Shown here: in pieces, positions 15,546-23,939 of the stretch
Numbering within the stretch: the first letter of the stretch is position 1
How the letters are laid out: each line of letters begins with the position of its first letter
DNA from: Spirochaetaceae bacterium UBA6243
Lineage (GTDB): Bacteria; Spirochaetota; Spirochaetia; Treponematales; Rectinemataceae
Reading direction: 5' to 3'
Assembly: GCA_002441395.1 (NCBI GenBank)
Contig: DJVZ01000052.1
Location: forward strand, 1,153-36,043
Length of the DNA: 34,891 bases
Notes under the pieces: generated by a model
The model's input: only the letters and a program-made list of their open reading frames with translations
Told to the model about the DNA's origin: nothing
Database searches by the model: none
Position numbers and translations under genes: made by a program

Positions 15546-17482
15546 TTAATCTGGGATTCAAGTTGGCTGATGCGGGCGCGAAGATCATTGTCGGTCGGGT
15601 TGAGCGCCTTTGCCTGGGTGAGATAGCGGAGGGCCTTATCCCGGTTCGTGGTATCGCTTTTGTCCGACTGGCGATTGTAGCGATCGAGGTAGATCGAGGC
15701 AAGCGACACAAGCGCCTCAACGTTGTCCGCTCTTTCGGCAAGCGCATCTTTGAGCTGATCGATGGCCTTGTTTTCGTCATCCTGAAGAGAAGCCGACATA
15801 TAATAGAGAAAAGATTTCAGTTCCTTAGAAAAAGGCGCGGCAATGAATTTCACTACCATGTCCAGTATTGCCGAATTCGCGCTTCCTCCCTGGCCCACGC
15901 CGAGCGCAGAAAAAGCGATGCCGAGCCCTGTATGTACATCGCTCGCCGGTGCAGCAGATGCCAGCCCCCCACCGGTCGCCATCGCCAGGCTGCGCAAGTA
16001 TGCTTCCACCGCTTTTTCAGAATTCGGGTCCCGCGCATACCAGCTCGACGCAAACTGCACGGCAGCCTGTACATTGCCAGACTTTCTCAGAATAGTCGCC
16101 ACCATCTCCTTATCGAGAGGCGCGCTGCCCGCCTCATGAATATAATTCGCCGCTGCCGCCCAATCTTGCTGGTTATAGCTTTCGCTCACAAGAAATTGAA
16201 GCGCCTCATCCCTTGCCTGCGCTCTTCGTGCCTGTTCGAAGGGGGTAAGATTCGCGTTTTGCACATTCGTCAGCTCGAGCACAACTTTCGCCAGCTCAGC
16301 CGCCTCCAGATGCCTTGCCTGGTCAGGAGATATTTGCAGCGCCAGGATAAGCTGAGCGATTGCCACGGGATCTTTGGGAAAATACCGCACCGCAGAACGG
16401 GCAAAGCGTTCGGCATCGTACTGACGGGAATTCTCGAGGGCATACTGGCTTTTAAGCACAAGCCATGTCCGGTCCTGCGACGCTGTCTTTGCGGCACTTT
16501 CAAGATATCGCCACGCTGCCGGATAGTCGCGCCTCTGCATGGCGGCCTTCGCAAGGGGAACAAGCACATCGGTGCGTGTCGGGTCATCCTTGAGCGCAGC
16601 AGCGAGCCACGGCTCAGCATCAAGTATGTCGTTGAAGCTATATAAGGTCATTCCATATAATGATTTATAGTCGGCACTCAAGCCAGGCCGTGTCGCTGCG
16701 CCCGCCTGACCCGCGATGTCCGCAGTTCCCGCGCCGGCCCGTGTCACGATTGGATCGAGCGCTTTTTTCGCACCCTCCGGATTTCCCAGCGCGAGCGATG
16801 CGCGCGCCAGCCCGCACGCAGCTTTTTGGGATTGCTGATCAAGTGCGAGCGCCTGCTGGAAATTTTTCGCGCTATCGCCATATTGTTTCGATTCAAGCGC
16901 AATCTGTCCTTTGATGAGCATGGGGACCACTGAAACACTCCCCAGCGCCTCAAACCGGCCAAGGGCCGCCAGCGCCTGATCCCGCGTTTCATTCCGCGAA
17001 CTTCGGAAGAATGTGAGGGATGAGATGAACTCAGACATTGTCGAACAGACTGCGTTTTGAAAAATCCGCGGAATCTCCCCGGACGAAGCATCGGCGAGTC
17101 CAACCAGACATGTGATATATTTCTGACTGGCTCCCTGCGCCGCCGCGGGGATTTCGAGGCGCGTATCTTTTGCCCCATACACGATAAGTCCCACGTTGCG
17201 CGCAAAGGCATCAAGGGCCACTTTATCCGGCGCCGAGAGATATTGCGAGGCTTCGATTCGGGCCTGCGCCTGCGCTATCGATTGCGGCGTGGCCAGCACT
17301 ATCAGCGCTTCGAGATCCGACGATTCGCTCGTTATTTTCTTGAGTTGTTCGGTATCGATCTTTGGCAAAGCCTGCTGGGCATAGCCGCTGCCGGGAACAA
17401 CCAGGGCCAGCATTCCTGCCAAGGCAATACTCACGAGAAAAATATTGCGAATTGCCGCCGAAAACCTGAATCGAATCTTCAT
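15542..17482 (-). CDS. Secreted TPR-repeat protein
   Basis: A 646-residue exported protein. The N-terminus has a basic stretch (MKIRFRFSAAIRN), a hydrophobic core and a likely cleavage after GYAQ. The body is alpha-helical with repeated alanine-rich helix pairs of the tetratricopeptide type. Clear examples are ALGRFEALGSVSVVPMLIKG, SAKNFQQALALDQQSQ, AWRYLESAAKT, and at the C-terminus DQLKDALAERADNVEALVSL then ALRYLTQAKALNPTDND. No enzymatic motif was seen. It probably acts as a periplasmic scaffold. A TTG six bases further upstream is an alternative start. The upstream neighbour, read divergently, is a TPR-like lipoprotein coupled to a lytic transglycosylase. Confidence 0.8.
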   Translation of the reverse strand: MKIRFRFSAAIRNIFLVSIALAGMLALVVPGSGYAQQALPKIDTEQLKKITSESSDLEALIVLATPQSIAQAQARIEASQYLSAPDKVALDAFARNVGLIVYGAKDTRLEIPAAAQGASQKYITCLVGLADASSGEIPRIFQNAVCSTMSEFISSLTFFRSSRNETRDQALAALGRFEALGSVSVVPMLIKGQIALESKQYGDSAKNFQQALALDQQSQKAACGLARASLALGNPEGAKKALDPIVTRAGAGTADIAGQAGAATRPGLSADYKSLYGMTLYSFNDILDAEPWLAAALKDDPTRTDVLVPLAKAAMQRRDYPAAWRYLESAAKTASQDRTWLVLKSQYALENSRQYDAERFARSAVRYFPKDPVAIAQLILALQISPDQARHLEAAELAKVVLELTNVQNANLTPFEQARRAQARDEALQFLVSESYNQQDWAAAANYIHEAGSAPLDKEMVATILRKSGNVQAAVQFASSWYARDPNSEKAVEAYLRSLAMATGGGLASAAPASDVHTGLGIAFSALGVGQGGSANSAILDMVVKFIAAPFSKELKSFLYYMSASLQDDENKAIDQLKDALAERADNVEALVSLASIYLDRYNRQSDKSDTTNRDKALRYLTQAKALNPTDNDLRARISQLESQIK

Positions 17483-17494
17483 GCTCAATTGTTT

Positions 17495-17523
17495 ATATTA
17501 GTACAGTTTGACAGGGATTGCAA
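17495..17523 (-). promoter_or_regulatory. Promoter of the TPR/DUF2400 operon
   Basis: On the minus strand TTGCAA (17518-17523) and TAATAT (17495-17500) are 17 bases apart. Transcription would begin only a few bases before the ATG at 17482, giving a very short leader with no visible Shine-Dalgarno. Confidence 0.5.
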
Positions 17524-17573
17524 GGAAAGCCAGTGCTTGCTCAGAAAAAACGATGCATGCTAGGGTACCTAGG

Positions 17574-18674
17574 ATGAGAAAAGCTCAGAAAGGCAGGGCC
17601 ACAATTCTCTGTATGCTATCAATCCTGATTGTGCTGAGTCTGAGCGCTTGCAACAGCGACCTTTCTGTGCCTTTTTTCTCCAGAGCACATGAGTTTTCGG
17701 TCTCGAATAAAGCCCAAGAGAAATATCTTCGCGACGCGCTCGAAATTTTTCACTCACCCGAATTAAAAAAGAGCGGCTACTATCCCGTGCAGCGCATGCT
17801 GGCGGCGAGACGCATCAGCACAATTCTTATTGAAGACGGGCAGGAAGCGCGAGCGGCGCGGTTTCTCTCTTCGCTCTCTGACGAACACGACGCATATGAA
17901 GCGTGGTATCTTTTCGCCGCGGGCGCGGTCTATGAATCGATGAACAGCGGGCCTGTCGCGCGCTTATTCTACGAACGCATTCTCAATACCTTGCCGGATA
18001 TGACCATCGAGGGGCAATCAATCCATCGCACCTGCCTCGCAAAATTGCTCGAAAGCGACAGCCCTCCAGCAAAAAAAATAGGCTGGTACCGCGATTTCAT
18101 CCAGCGATTCCCCGATGCGGACGAAGTTGGGCCTTTCCATTTTCTACTTGCAAAAGAATATGAAAAACTCGGCCTCTGGTCTCAGGCAATAGAGGAATAT
18201 CGCAAGTTTTTGCCATATTTCGGAGTCTCTGTCCCCGGATATTCCGACGCGCATGACTATGCCCGCAAGATGGTCGAATTCAACGACAGCCCGAAAGACT
18301 GGACATACGCGAATCTCGACGACCTTGTGAAGGGCGTTCGCAAGGCCATCGCCGCCCGTTCTCCCCAGACACTCAGAAAATATATGTCGAAGGCGGGTTT
18401 TTTCGCCATGTCCTGGTACAAGGAAGGCGGAGAAGACTCAAATTCCAATGTGCTCTTCAATTTCAGCAATTTCATGACAAGGGGCTCGATCTACGTCGCG
18501 CCTTCCCTCGATCCTTCTCTCAACGATTCGGAAGCTTTTCTCCGTACTTCGGGGTGGACGGGCTACATCCCCGTATGGTATCTATGCTTCCGAAAAGTCA
18601 ACTTTCCGGCTGATCCCAAAGTACACGGCAATTGGGAATGGGCCGGCATCTATTTTGGAGAAAAAATGCAATGA
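17574..18674 (+). CDS. TPR-like lipoprotein
   Basis: A 366-residue predicted lipoprotein. The chosen ATG (17574) follows AGGG by eight bases and gives an N-terminus MRKAQKGR, a hydrophobic core and the lipobox LSAC with Cys26 as the lipidated residue. Earlier in-frame starts would spoil the signal peptide. The mature protein is helical with repeat-like pairs: AYEAWYLFAAGAVYESM, ARLFYERILNTLPD, KIGWYRDFIQRFPDAD and AIEEYRKFLPYF. The C-terminal 120 residues are not TPR-like and contain several aromatic-rich strands. Its stop overlaps the start of the lytic transglycosylase gene (ATGA), so the two are coupled and may work together at the cell wall. Precise function unknown. Confidence 0.8.
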   Translation: MRKAQKGRATILCMLSILIVLSLSACNSDLSVPFFSRAHEFSVSNKAQEKYLRDALEIFHSPELKKSGYYPVQRMLAARRISTILIEDGQEARAARFLSSLSDEHDAYEAWYLFAAGAVYESMNSGPVARLFYERILNTLPDMTIEGQSIHRTCLAKLLESDSPPAKKIGWYRDFIQRFPDADEVGPFHFLLAKEYEKLGLWSQAIEEYRKFLPYFGVSVPGYSDAHDYARKMVEFNDSPKDWTYANLDDLVKGVRKAIAARSPQTLRKYMSKAGFFAMSWYKEGGEDSNSNVLFNFSNFMTRGSIYVAPSLDPSLNDSEAFLRTSGWTGYIPVWYLCFRKVNFPADPKVHGNWEWAGIYFGEKMQ

Positions 18675-20191
18675 CGAAGATTCGATATATTGGAATACTG
18701 GTTTCACTGTGCATCGCGGTGTCGTTTGCGTCAGCAAAAGGGGTCGAGGGAGCGACATCGCTCCCTGCAGTGAGTTCGGACGTCTTGGGATCTTCGGCCT
18801 CATCTGAGATGAGTGCAGGAGGAAGCCCGGCGGCGATTCCGGCGCCGCTCCCTCAGTCGGTCCCGGAGACGCAGCCCACCACTGTCTCTCCGGACGCCGC
18901 CGCTGAGATAGCCAGCCTTGAGTCACCCTCTTCCGAATCACCCGAAGAGCTCCAGGCCGCACCCCTCGAAGAGAACGGGGAAGAGCCCGACCTGAGCCAG
19001 CTTCAGCCCGAAGAACTGACTATTGAGGAACAGGCCAAGAATCTTCAATACGACATTCCCATGCCCTGGAGCCATGAACTCTTCGAAAAATACCGGCAAT
19101 ACTATCTGAGCGACAAAGGCCGCAAAATTCTGCTCTCGACAATGGAAAAAGCCGCTCCGTTCATGGACTACATTCAATCCAAAGTGACTGAATATGGCGT
19201 TCCACAGGAATTGGCCTATTTGCCCGTCATCGAGTCGGCGTTTTCGCCCTTCGCGGTTTCGAGAAGCGGGGCAACGGGAATATGGCAATTCATGAGAAAC
19301 TCTATCGGTGGCTATGGGATGACCATAACCGAGTGGGTGGATGATCGCCGCGACTTTATGAAGAGCACTGACGCGGCGCTCAACAAGCTCATCGATAACT
19401 ACAATGATTTGAAGGACTGGCCGCTCGCCATCGCCGCGTACAACGCGGGACTTGGCGCGTTGAGGCGAGCCGTCGATGCCGCCGGCGGAGACACCGATTT
19501 CTGGAACATCTACGACAAGGGGCTTGTTTCAAGGCAGGCCTTGGATTATGTGCCGAAATTCCTCGCGGTGGCATCGATTCTCCGCTATCCGGAGCTTTAT
19601 GGCCTGGAATTGCCTTCATCACACATTAGGTGGGAAGCTATCCCTCTCGATCGACAGGTCGATATCAAACTGCTTGCCGCGAAAGCCGAGATCCCGCTCG
19701 ACACGCTCAAGCTCGGCAATGCCGAATTGCACTATACCATTACACCGCCGGAAAATGCGCATCTTTTAAAAATTCCTGCCGACAAATCCGAAGAGGTGAA
19801 AGCGATCCTCTCCGATCCAAACGCCCCGCTCGTCCGCTACGAAATCTACAAAGTGAAAGAGGGCGACACGCTCACCGCTATTTCCAAGCGTTACGGCATC
19901 TCCATCTCGATGATTGCCAAGGTGAATGCCGGCCTCAATCCGGATCGACTCAAAATTGGCCAAAAGCTCATGATTCCGCTTTCGCTGCAGCCACTTCAAC
20001 CCTCGAGCGGTTCCGCGGGGGGTGCCGGCGGTGCCAGGACCGCGATCCACACAATACAAAAAGGCGACACGCTCTACGGACTTGCGAGACGATACGGCAC
20101 GACAGCCCAGAAATTGGCGAACCTCAACGGTATTTATTTAGATTCGGTCCTGAGAATCGGACAAAAACTGAAGGTACCAGCCGCTCCGTAA
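18671..20191 (+). CDS. Lytic murein transglycosylase with two LysM domains (MltD-like)
   Basis: A 506-residue exported peptidoglycan lyase. The start is the ATG overlapping the upstream stop. A signal peptide (MTKIRYIGIL to SFASAKG) is followed by a proline/serine/glutamate-rich linker (about 30-120). The SLT domain (about 160-310) carries the catalytic Glu188 in LPVIESAFSPFAVS, then GATGIWQFM and the AAYNAG motif. Two LysM peptidoglycan-binding modules lie at about 390-436 (YKVKEGDTLTAIS) and 459-503 (HTIQKGDTLYGLA). The layout is that of MltD without its lipobox. It cleaves glycan strands during wall turnover. A hairpin terminator follows directly. Confidence 0.93.
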   Translation: MTKIRYIGILVSLCIAVSFASAKGVEGATSLPAVSSDVLGSSASSEMSAGGSPAAIPAPLPQSVPETQPTTVSPDAAAEIASLESPSSESPEELQAAPLEENGEEPDLSQLQPEELTIEEQAKNLQYDIPMPWSHELFEKYRQYYLSDKGRKILLSTMEKAAPFMDYIQSKVTEYGVPQELAYLPVIESAFSPFAVSRSGATGIWQFMRNSIGGYGMTITEWVDDRRDFMKSTDAALNKLIDNYNDLKDWPLAIAAYNAGLGALRRAVDAAGGDTDFWNIYDKGLVSRQALDYVPKFLAVASILRYPELYGLELPSSHIRWEAIPLDRQVDIKLLAAKAEIPLDTLKLGNAELHYTITPPENAHLLKIPADKSEEVKAILSDPNAPLVRYEIYKVKEGDTLTAISKRYGISISMIAKVNAGLNPDRLKIGQKLMIPLSLQPLQPSSGSAGGAGGARTAIHTIQKGDTLYGLARRYGTTAQKLANLNGIYLDSVLRIGQKLKVPAAP

Positions 20192-20199
20192 ATGCAAAA

Positions 20200-20225
20200 G
20201 GGCGGCCATCCATAGTGGGCCGCCC
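20200..20225. terminator. Bidirectional hairpin terminator between convergent genes
   Basis: An eight-base-pair GC stem (20200-20207 with 20218-20225) with a 10-base loop lies between the transglycosylase stop and the M20 peptidase stop. On the minus strand four T residues follow the stem, making it a better terminator for the peptidase/galE transcript. Confidence 0.75.
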
Positions 20226-20253
20226 CGCATTTATCCGCTACGCTTGTGGCTCT

Positions 20254-21483
20254 TTACGGCATCATCGCGAGCGTCGCGAACACCTTTGCGTCGCCGATGA
20301 TATTCGCGATGTCGGCATTTTCGTTTGGCTGATGGGCAGTCTCATTCATCCTGGACCACACGACGCAGTCAAACCCGGCCTTGCGCAAATACGCGCCCAC
20401 CGTACCACCCCCGATTCCGATGGGTTTTGCCTCGACACCATACACCTGACGAACCGCCTCGGCGAGCAGCCCCACTATCGGCGAACCCGCCGGTGTCGCC
20501 CTCGATTCAGTCGACTGCACCACATCGAGCTGTATCTTCACGTTGTACTCGGCCTCGATCGCGTGTGCCAGCCTCGAAACCTCCTCAAGCGCGGCGGCGA
20601 CCGGATAGACCGGCAAAATCCGCATATCCACATAAAACACGTCTTCGCCGGGGATAGTGTTTACATTCGGCACGTTTGCCTCTTTTTTGGTGGGGTTGAT
20701 GGTGCTTCGGTCCGGGCTAAACAGAGAATCGCGCGCGGTAAATATCGATTTTTCAAGCCGGTGAATGCGCAGCGCGAGGTCGCAGGCGGCAAGGAATGCG
20801 TTGGCGCCTTTGTCGGGCATCGCCGCATGCGTCTGCTTGCCCTTGGTCGTCACTTTGAGCCAGCAGATATTCTTTTCGGCAACCTCAATCTCGGTCGCGT
20901 CGGAGGAACCGCCATCGGGGATGACGATAATGTCGTCTTTGCCAAAAAGGTGGTGATGCTCAAGCAGATACTGTATGCCGAACTTGGACCCGACCTCTTC
21001 GTCCGCGATAAAGAGAAGTTTTATCGTGCGTTCAGGGACAACGCCGAGCTTGAAAAACGCAAGCGCCGCAAAGACTGAGGACACAAGACCCTGCTGGTTG
21101 TCCTCCACGCCACGGCCATAGAGCTTGCCATTCTTTGCGATGACCTTCCAGGGGTCGCTTTCCCAGAGGCCGCGTTCGCCCTCCGGCACGACATCGAGGT
21201 GCGACATAATCCAAACCGGGCTGTCCTGTCGTTTGCCGGGGATAGTCGCCACCATGTTCGGGCGGATTTTTGAGGGGACTCTCGAATCCGGAGCGTCAAA
21301 ATGCTGAATATTGACTATCCCCTGCTCCTTGAGCCACGTCTCCAGGGCGGCGGCCTTCTCTATTTCTCCAGTGCCGTCTGACTCTGGCGCAAGTGCGGGG
21401 TGGGAAGTGAGGAGCGTTTCAAGCTCGATAATGCCCTTCTCCTGCGAATCCAGAAATTGCTGTATCTGAGCGAGTGTGGTCAT
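20254..21483 (-). CDS. M20-family metallopeptidase (PepV/ArgE-like)
   Basis: A 409-residue zinc-dependent amidohydrolase or dipeptidase. Metal-site motifs are in order: SHLDVVPEG (His), GRGVEDNQQG (bridging Asp), IADEEVGS (catalytic Glu and metal Glu), VIPDGGSSD (Asp) and the late NETAHQPNE (His). The dimerisation insert lies between about 215 and 330. No signal peptide, so it is cytosolic. The start codon overlaps the galE stop by four bases. Family members hydrolyse dipeptides or acyl amino acids, and the substrate cannot be fixed here. Confidence 0.9.
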   Translation of the reverse strand: MTTLAQIQQFLDSQEKGIIELETLLTSHPALAPESDGTGEIEKAAALETWLKEQGIVNIQHFDAPDSRVPSKIRPNMVATIPGKRQDSPVWIMSHLDVVPEGERGLWESDPWKVIAKNGKLYGRGVEDNQQGLVSSVFAALAFFKLGVVPERTIKLLFIADEEVGSKFGIQYLLEHHHLFGKDDIIVIPDGGSSDATEIEVAEKNICWLKVTTKGKQTHAAMPDKGANAFLAACDLALRIHRLEKSIFTARDSLFSPDRSTINPTKKEANVPNVNTIPGEDVFYVDMRILPVYPVAAALEEVSRLAHAIEAEYNVKIQLDVVQSTESRATPAGSPIVGLLAEAVRQVYGVEAKPIGIGGGTVGAYLRKAGFDCVVWSRMNETAHQPNENADIANIIGDAKVFATLAMMP

Positions 21484-22472
21484 GGTCTTTCCCTTTCATG
21501 GGCAAAATGCTGTGCATACGCACGCCACGACGTGGCGATAATGGTTTCTGCATCAGAGTGTTTCGCTTCCCAGCCGAGCAGTTTCTTTGCCGCCGCGCTT
21601 GAAGCGACGAGCTTCGCGGGGTCGCCCGGCCTGCGCCCCGTTATTACGGCGGGGATGGGCTGGCAGGTGATTTTTCGCGCCGTCTCGAGGATTTCGAGCA
21701 CCGAAAGCCCGTGCTCGGAGCCCAAATTGACGGCGAAACTCTGCGATTCTTCCACAAGACGCATGAGCGCGGCGCAATGCGCCTCCGCGAGGTCGGTCAC
21801 GTGGATATAATCGCGCACGCCGGAACCGTCCGGCGTGGGATAATCGGTGCCAAACACCTCGAGGTGCGGCCGCAGTCCCACCGCGACCTCCATGATGACG
21901 GGAACCAAATTAGCCGGATTTTTTTCAAGCCCGCGCACCCTGCCCTCGGGATCATACCCGGCCGCATTGAAATAGCGCAGCGCCGCGAACCTGAGCCCCT
22001 TGAGCCTGTCGTACCACGCCAGGCAACGCTCGATCTCGAGCTTGGTAAAACCATAGAAATTGGCGGGGTCCTTCGGATGTGCTTCATCGATCGGCAGGTA
22101 TTTCGGCTCGCCGTAAATTGCCGCCGAGGACGAAAACACAAGGCGGGAAATTCCTGCTTCGCATGCCGCATTGAGAATGTTGATTGTCCCAGTCAGATTT
22201 TGAGTAGCGTATTTTTCGGGCTTGATCATGGATTCGCCCGCGGCTTTGGCCGCGGCGAGGTGCACCACTGCGTCATATCCCTGTTTCATGACCGAGACGA
22301 GCCATGGGTAATCCAGAATGTCGCCCTTGGAAAAAGCGTATTCGGGAAAGAGGTTCTCTTCGGTGCCGGAGGAAAGGTTGTCGATGATGCTGATGTCATG
22401 GCCCTTGTCGGCAAGCAGCCTGGCCACATGGCTGCCAATATAGCCCGCTCCGCCGATGACCAATACTTTCAT
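21480..22472 (-). CDS. galE: UDP-glucose 4-epimerase
   Basis: A 330-residue short-chain-dehydrogenase-like epimerase that interconverts UDP-glucose and UDP-galactose. The NAD-binding motif GGAGYIGSH is at residues 7-15, the catalytic serine is in VFSSSAAIYG, and the Tyr/Lys pair is in YGFTKLE. Later GalE features are LRYFNAAGYDPEG, and DGSGVRDYIHVTDLA. The ATG at 22472 has the ribosome site GGGGAGGG seven to eight bases upstream; a longer frame to 22502 lacks one. It is coupled to the downstream M20 peptidase and divergent from nadE. Confidence 0.95.
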   Translation of the reverse strand: MKVLVIGGAGYIGSHVARLLADKGHDISIIDNLSSGTEENLFPEYAFSKGDILDYPWLVSVMKQGYDAVVHLAAAKAAGESMIKPEKYATQNLTGTINILNAACEAGISRLVFSSSAAIYGEPKYLPIDEAHPKDPANFYGFTKLEIERCLAWYDRLKGLRFAALRYFNAAGYDPEGRVRGLEKNPANLVPVIMEVAVGLRPHLEVFGTDYPTPDGSGVRDYIHVTDLAEAHCAALMRLVEESQSFAVNLGSEHGLSVLEILETARKITCQPIPAVITGRRPGDPAKLVASSAAAKKLLGWEAKHSDAETIIATSWRAYAQHFAHERERP

Positions 22473-22674
22473 GCGCTTTCCCTCCCCGATCGAAATCCAC
22501 ATAATTCACGGTACCTGGGTTTCTCGCATAATACCGTTAAAGCGAACAAAGAAAAAGCCGTCGACAGGCAGCAGGAAGCTTTTTCAGCCCAGGTTTTTAA
22601 GGTACAATAGAATACGCATAAACTGTCCTTGCGCGGAGAGGTGCGGCACAGTTCTGCAAAGAGGAGAGCTCTCC

Positions 22675-23529
22675 ATGTCCGAAGAAAAAGAAAGGATAAT
22701 AGAATTCATCAAAACACAAATCGCCGCGTACGGATTCGGGGGGGCGGTGGTCGGGATCAGCGGCGGAATCGATTCGGCCGTCGTCGGCAAACTTTTGACG
22801 GAAGCCCTGGGAAAGCACAACGTATTCGGACTCCTTTTGCCAGAAAGAGATTCGTCAAAAACCACGATCGCCGATTCAGTCATGGTGTGCGAATTCCTGG
22901 GAATCCACTACTCAGTAAGAAATATTACTCCGCTTGTGAGAAAACTGGGCGTATACAGGACGAAGCCGCCCGCGTTTCTTTTCCCAAGGAAAGTACAGGA
23001 GGAGTATGCCAGGGCCCAGTGGCTGAAAACAGCCAATCCTTATATCAACGACCTCAAAAACTCCGGCGGGGAAACCAACAGGAGGAATCTTGCGTATTAC
23101 AGGACCAAGCACCGATTCAGAATGATCGAGCTGTACTATGAAGCGGAGCAAAGAGGTTACGCGGTCGTCGGCACCACCAACAGGACAGAGTACCTTACGG
23201 GTTTTTATATCAAATGGGGAGACGATTCCAGTGATATCGAACCCATCATGCACTTATATAAAACGCAGGTATTTGAACTGGCAAAAGAGCTTGGAATCCC
23301 TCAAAGGATAATCGACAAAAAACCGAGTCCGGACATAGCTCCCGGCATCACCGATGAATTTGCCATGGGGATCACGTATGGCGATTTGGACAGGATTCTG
23401 CAAAAAATCGAGCTCGATCAGCCTCTCTCCGATGAAAAGCAGGATGTCGTGAAAAAGGTCCGTGAAATTCTCGCATCCGCCAAATACCGGAATATCAGGA
23501 ACATCAATCTGTTGCAGGGGGAAACGTAA
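22675..23529 (+). CDS. nadE: NAD+ synthetase, ammonia-dependent type
   Basis: A 284-residue ATP-pyrophosphatase-fold enzyme that amidates deamido-NAD to NAD in the last step of NAD synthesis. The PP-loop SGGIDSAVVGK lies at residues 29-39, and GTTNRTEYLTGFYIKWGDD and PIMHLYKTQVFELAKELGIP are typical substrate and ATP-site segments. No glutaminase domain is present, so it uses ammonia. The start follows GAGGAGAG. That ribosome site lies within a perfect palindrome (22663-22674). The frame extends upstream to 22456, but only the ATG at 22675 has a ribosome site. Confidence 0.93.
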   Translation: MSEEKERIIEFIKTQIAAYGFGGAVVGISGGIDSAVVGKLLTEALGKHNVFGLLLPERDSSKTTIADSVMVCEFLGIHYSVRNITPLVRKLGVYRTKPPAFLFPRKVQEEYARAQWLKTANPYINDLKNSGGETNRRNLAYYRTKHRFRMIELYYEAEQRGYAVVGTTNRTEYLTGFYIKWGDDSSDIEPIMHLYKTQVFELAKELGIPQRIIDKKPSPDIAPGITDEFAMGITYGDLDRILQKIELDQPLSDEKQDVVKKVREILASAKYRNIRNINLLQGET

Positions 23530-23574
23530 GCCGTAAGCCTCCGTCCTCCGCCGCGATACCGGGCAGCCGCGGGC

Positions 23575-23603
23575 AAAAAAAAGCCACCTCTCCGTGAGGT
23601 GGC
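23575..23603 (-). terminator. Terminator of the tRNA-Val/tRNA-Phe transcript
   Basis: The stem GCCACCTC/GAGGTGGC (23583-23590 with 23596-23603, five-base loop) is followed on the minus strand by eight T residues, a classic intrinsic terminator directly after tRNA-Phe. Read on the plus strand it could also slow transcripts leaving nadE, but no T-run follows in that direction. Confidence 0.9.
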
Positions 23604-23609
23604 CGAAAA

Positions 23610-23682
23610 TGCCGCCGATCAGAATCGAACTGATGACACATGGATTTTCAGTCCATTGCTCTACCAACTGAGCTACAGCGGC
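23610..23682 (-). tRNA. tRNA-Phe (anticodon GAA)
   Basis: A 73-base cloverleaf without encoded CCA: acceptor GCCGCTG/CGGCGGC with discriminator A, D-arm GCTC/GAGC, anticodon stem ATGGA/TCCAT with loop CTGAAAA (anticodon GAA), T-arm ATCAG/CTGAT with TTCGATT. It lies 42 bases after tRNA-Val in the same transcript. Confidence 0.97.
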
Positions 23683-23724
23683 ATGCTGTGATCTATCGCC
23701 CGCAACCTTGTGTAAAATGGAGAG

Positions 23725-23798
23725 TGGGCGGTGCAAGAGTCGAACTTGCGACCCCCAGCGTGTCATACTGGTGCTCTAACCAACTGAGCTAACCGCCC
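23725..23798 (-). tRNA. tRNA-Val (anticodon GAC)
   Basis: A 74-base cloverleaf without encoded CCA: acceptor GGGCGGT/ACCGCCC with discriminator A, D-arm GCTC/GAGC, anticodon stem CCAGT/GCTGG with loop ATGACAC (anticodon GAC), T-arm GCAAG/CTTGC with TTCGACT. Confidence 0.96.
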
Positions 23799-23823
23799 GC
23801 ATCTGTTACAGACGACAGAAGCT

Positions 23824-23853
23824 CTTATATCAGACAGAGACAGAGAATGTCAA
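23824..23853 (-). promoter_or_regulatory. Promoter of the tRNA-Val/tRNA-Phe operon
   Basis: TTGACA (23848-23853) and TATAAG (23824-23829) are separated by 18 bases, 25 bases upstream of tRNA-Val, a close match to a housekeeping sigma-70 promoter. Confidence 0.75.
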
Positions 23854-23888
23854 GCGATCCCTTTCCATGAAAGAATTGTATTCAAGAA

Positions 23889-23917
23889 TTGCGTTTGGAT
23901 GCATTTGCGTATACAAT
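23889..23917 (+). promoter_or_regulatory. Promoter of the chaperone-usher cluster
   Basis: TTGCGT (23889-23894) and TACAAT (23912-23917) are exactly 17 bases apart. Transcription would start about 15 bases before the ATG at 23940, just leaving room for the GGAGGAG ribosome site. Confidence 0.55.
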
Positions 23918-23939
23918 AACGGTACTATTGGAGGAGCAC

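Noticed and set aside
19630..21078. Plus-strand open frame of 482 codons
   Set aside because: It runs out of frame through the transglycosylase gene and antisense to the M20 peptidase. The real genes on both sides have full motifs.
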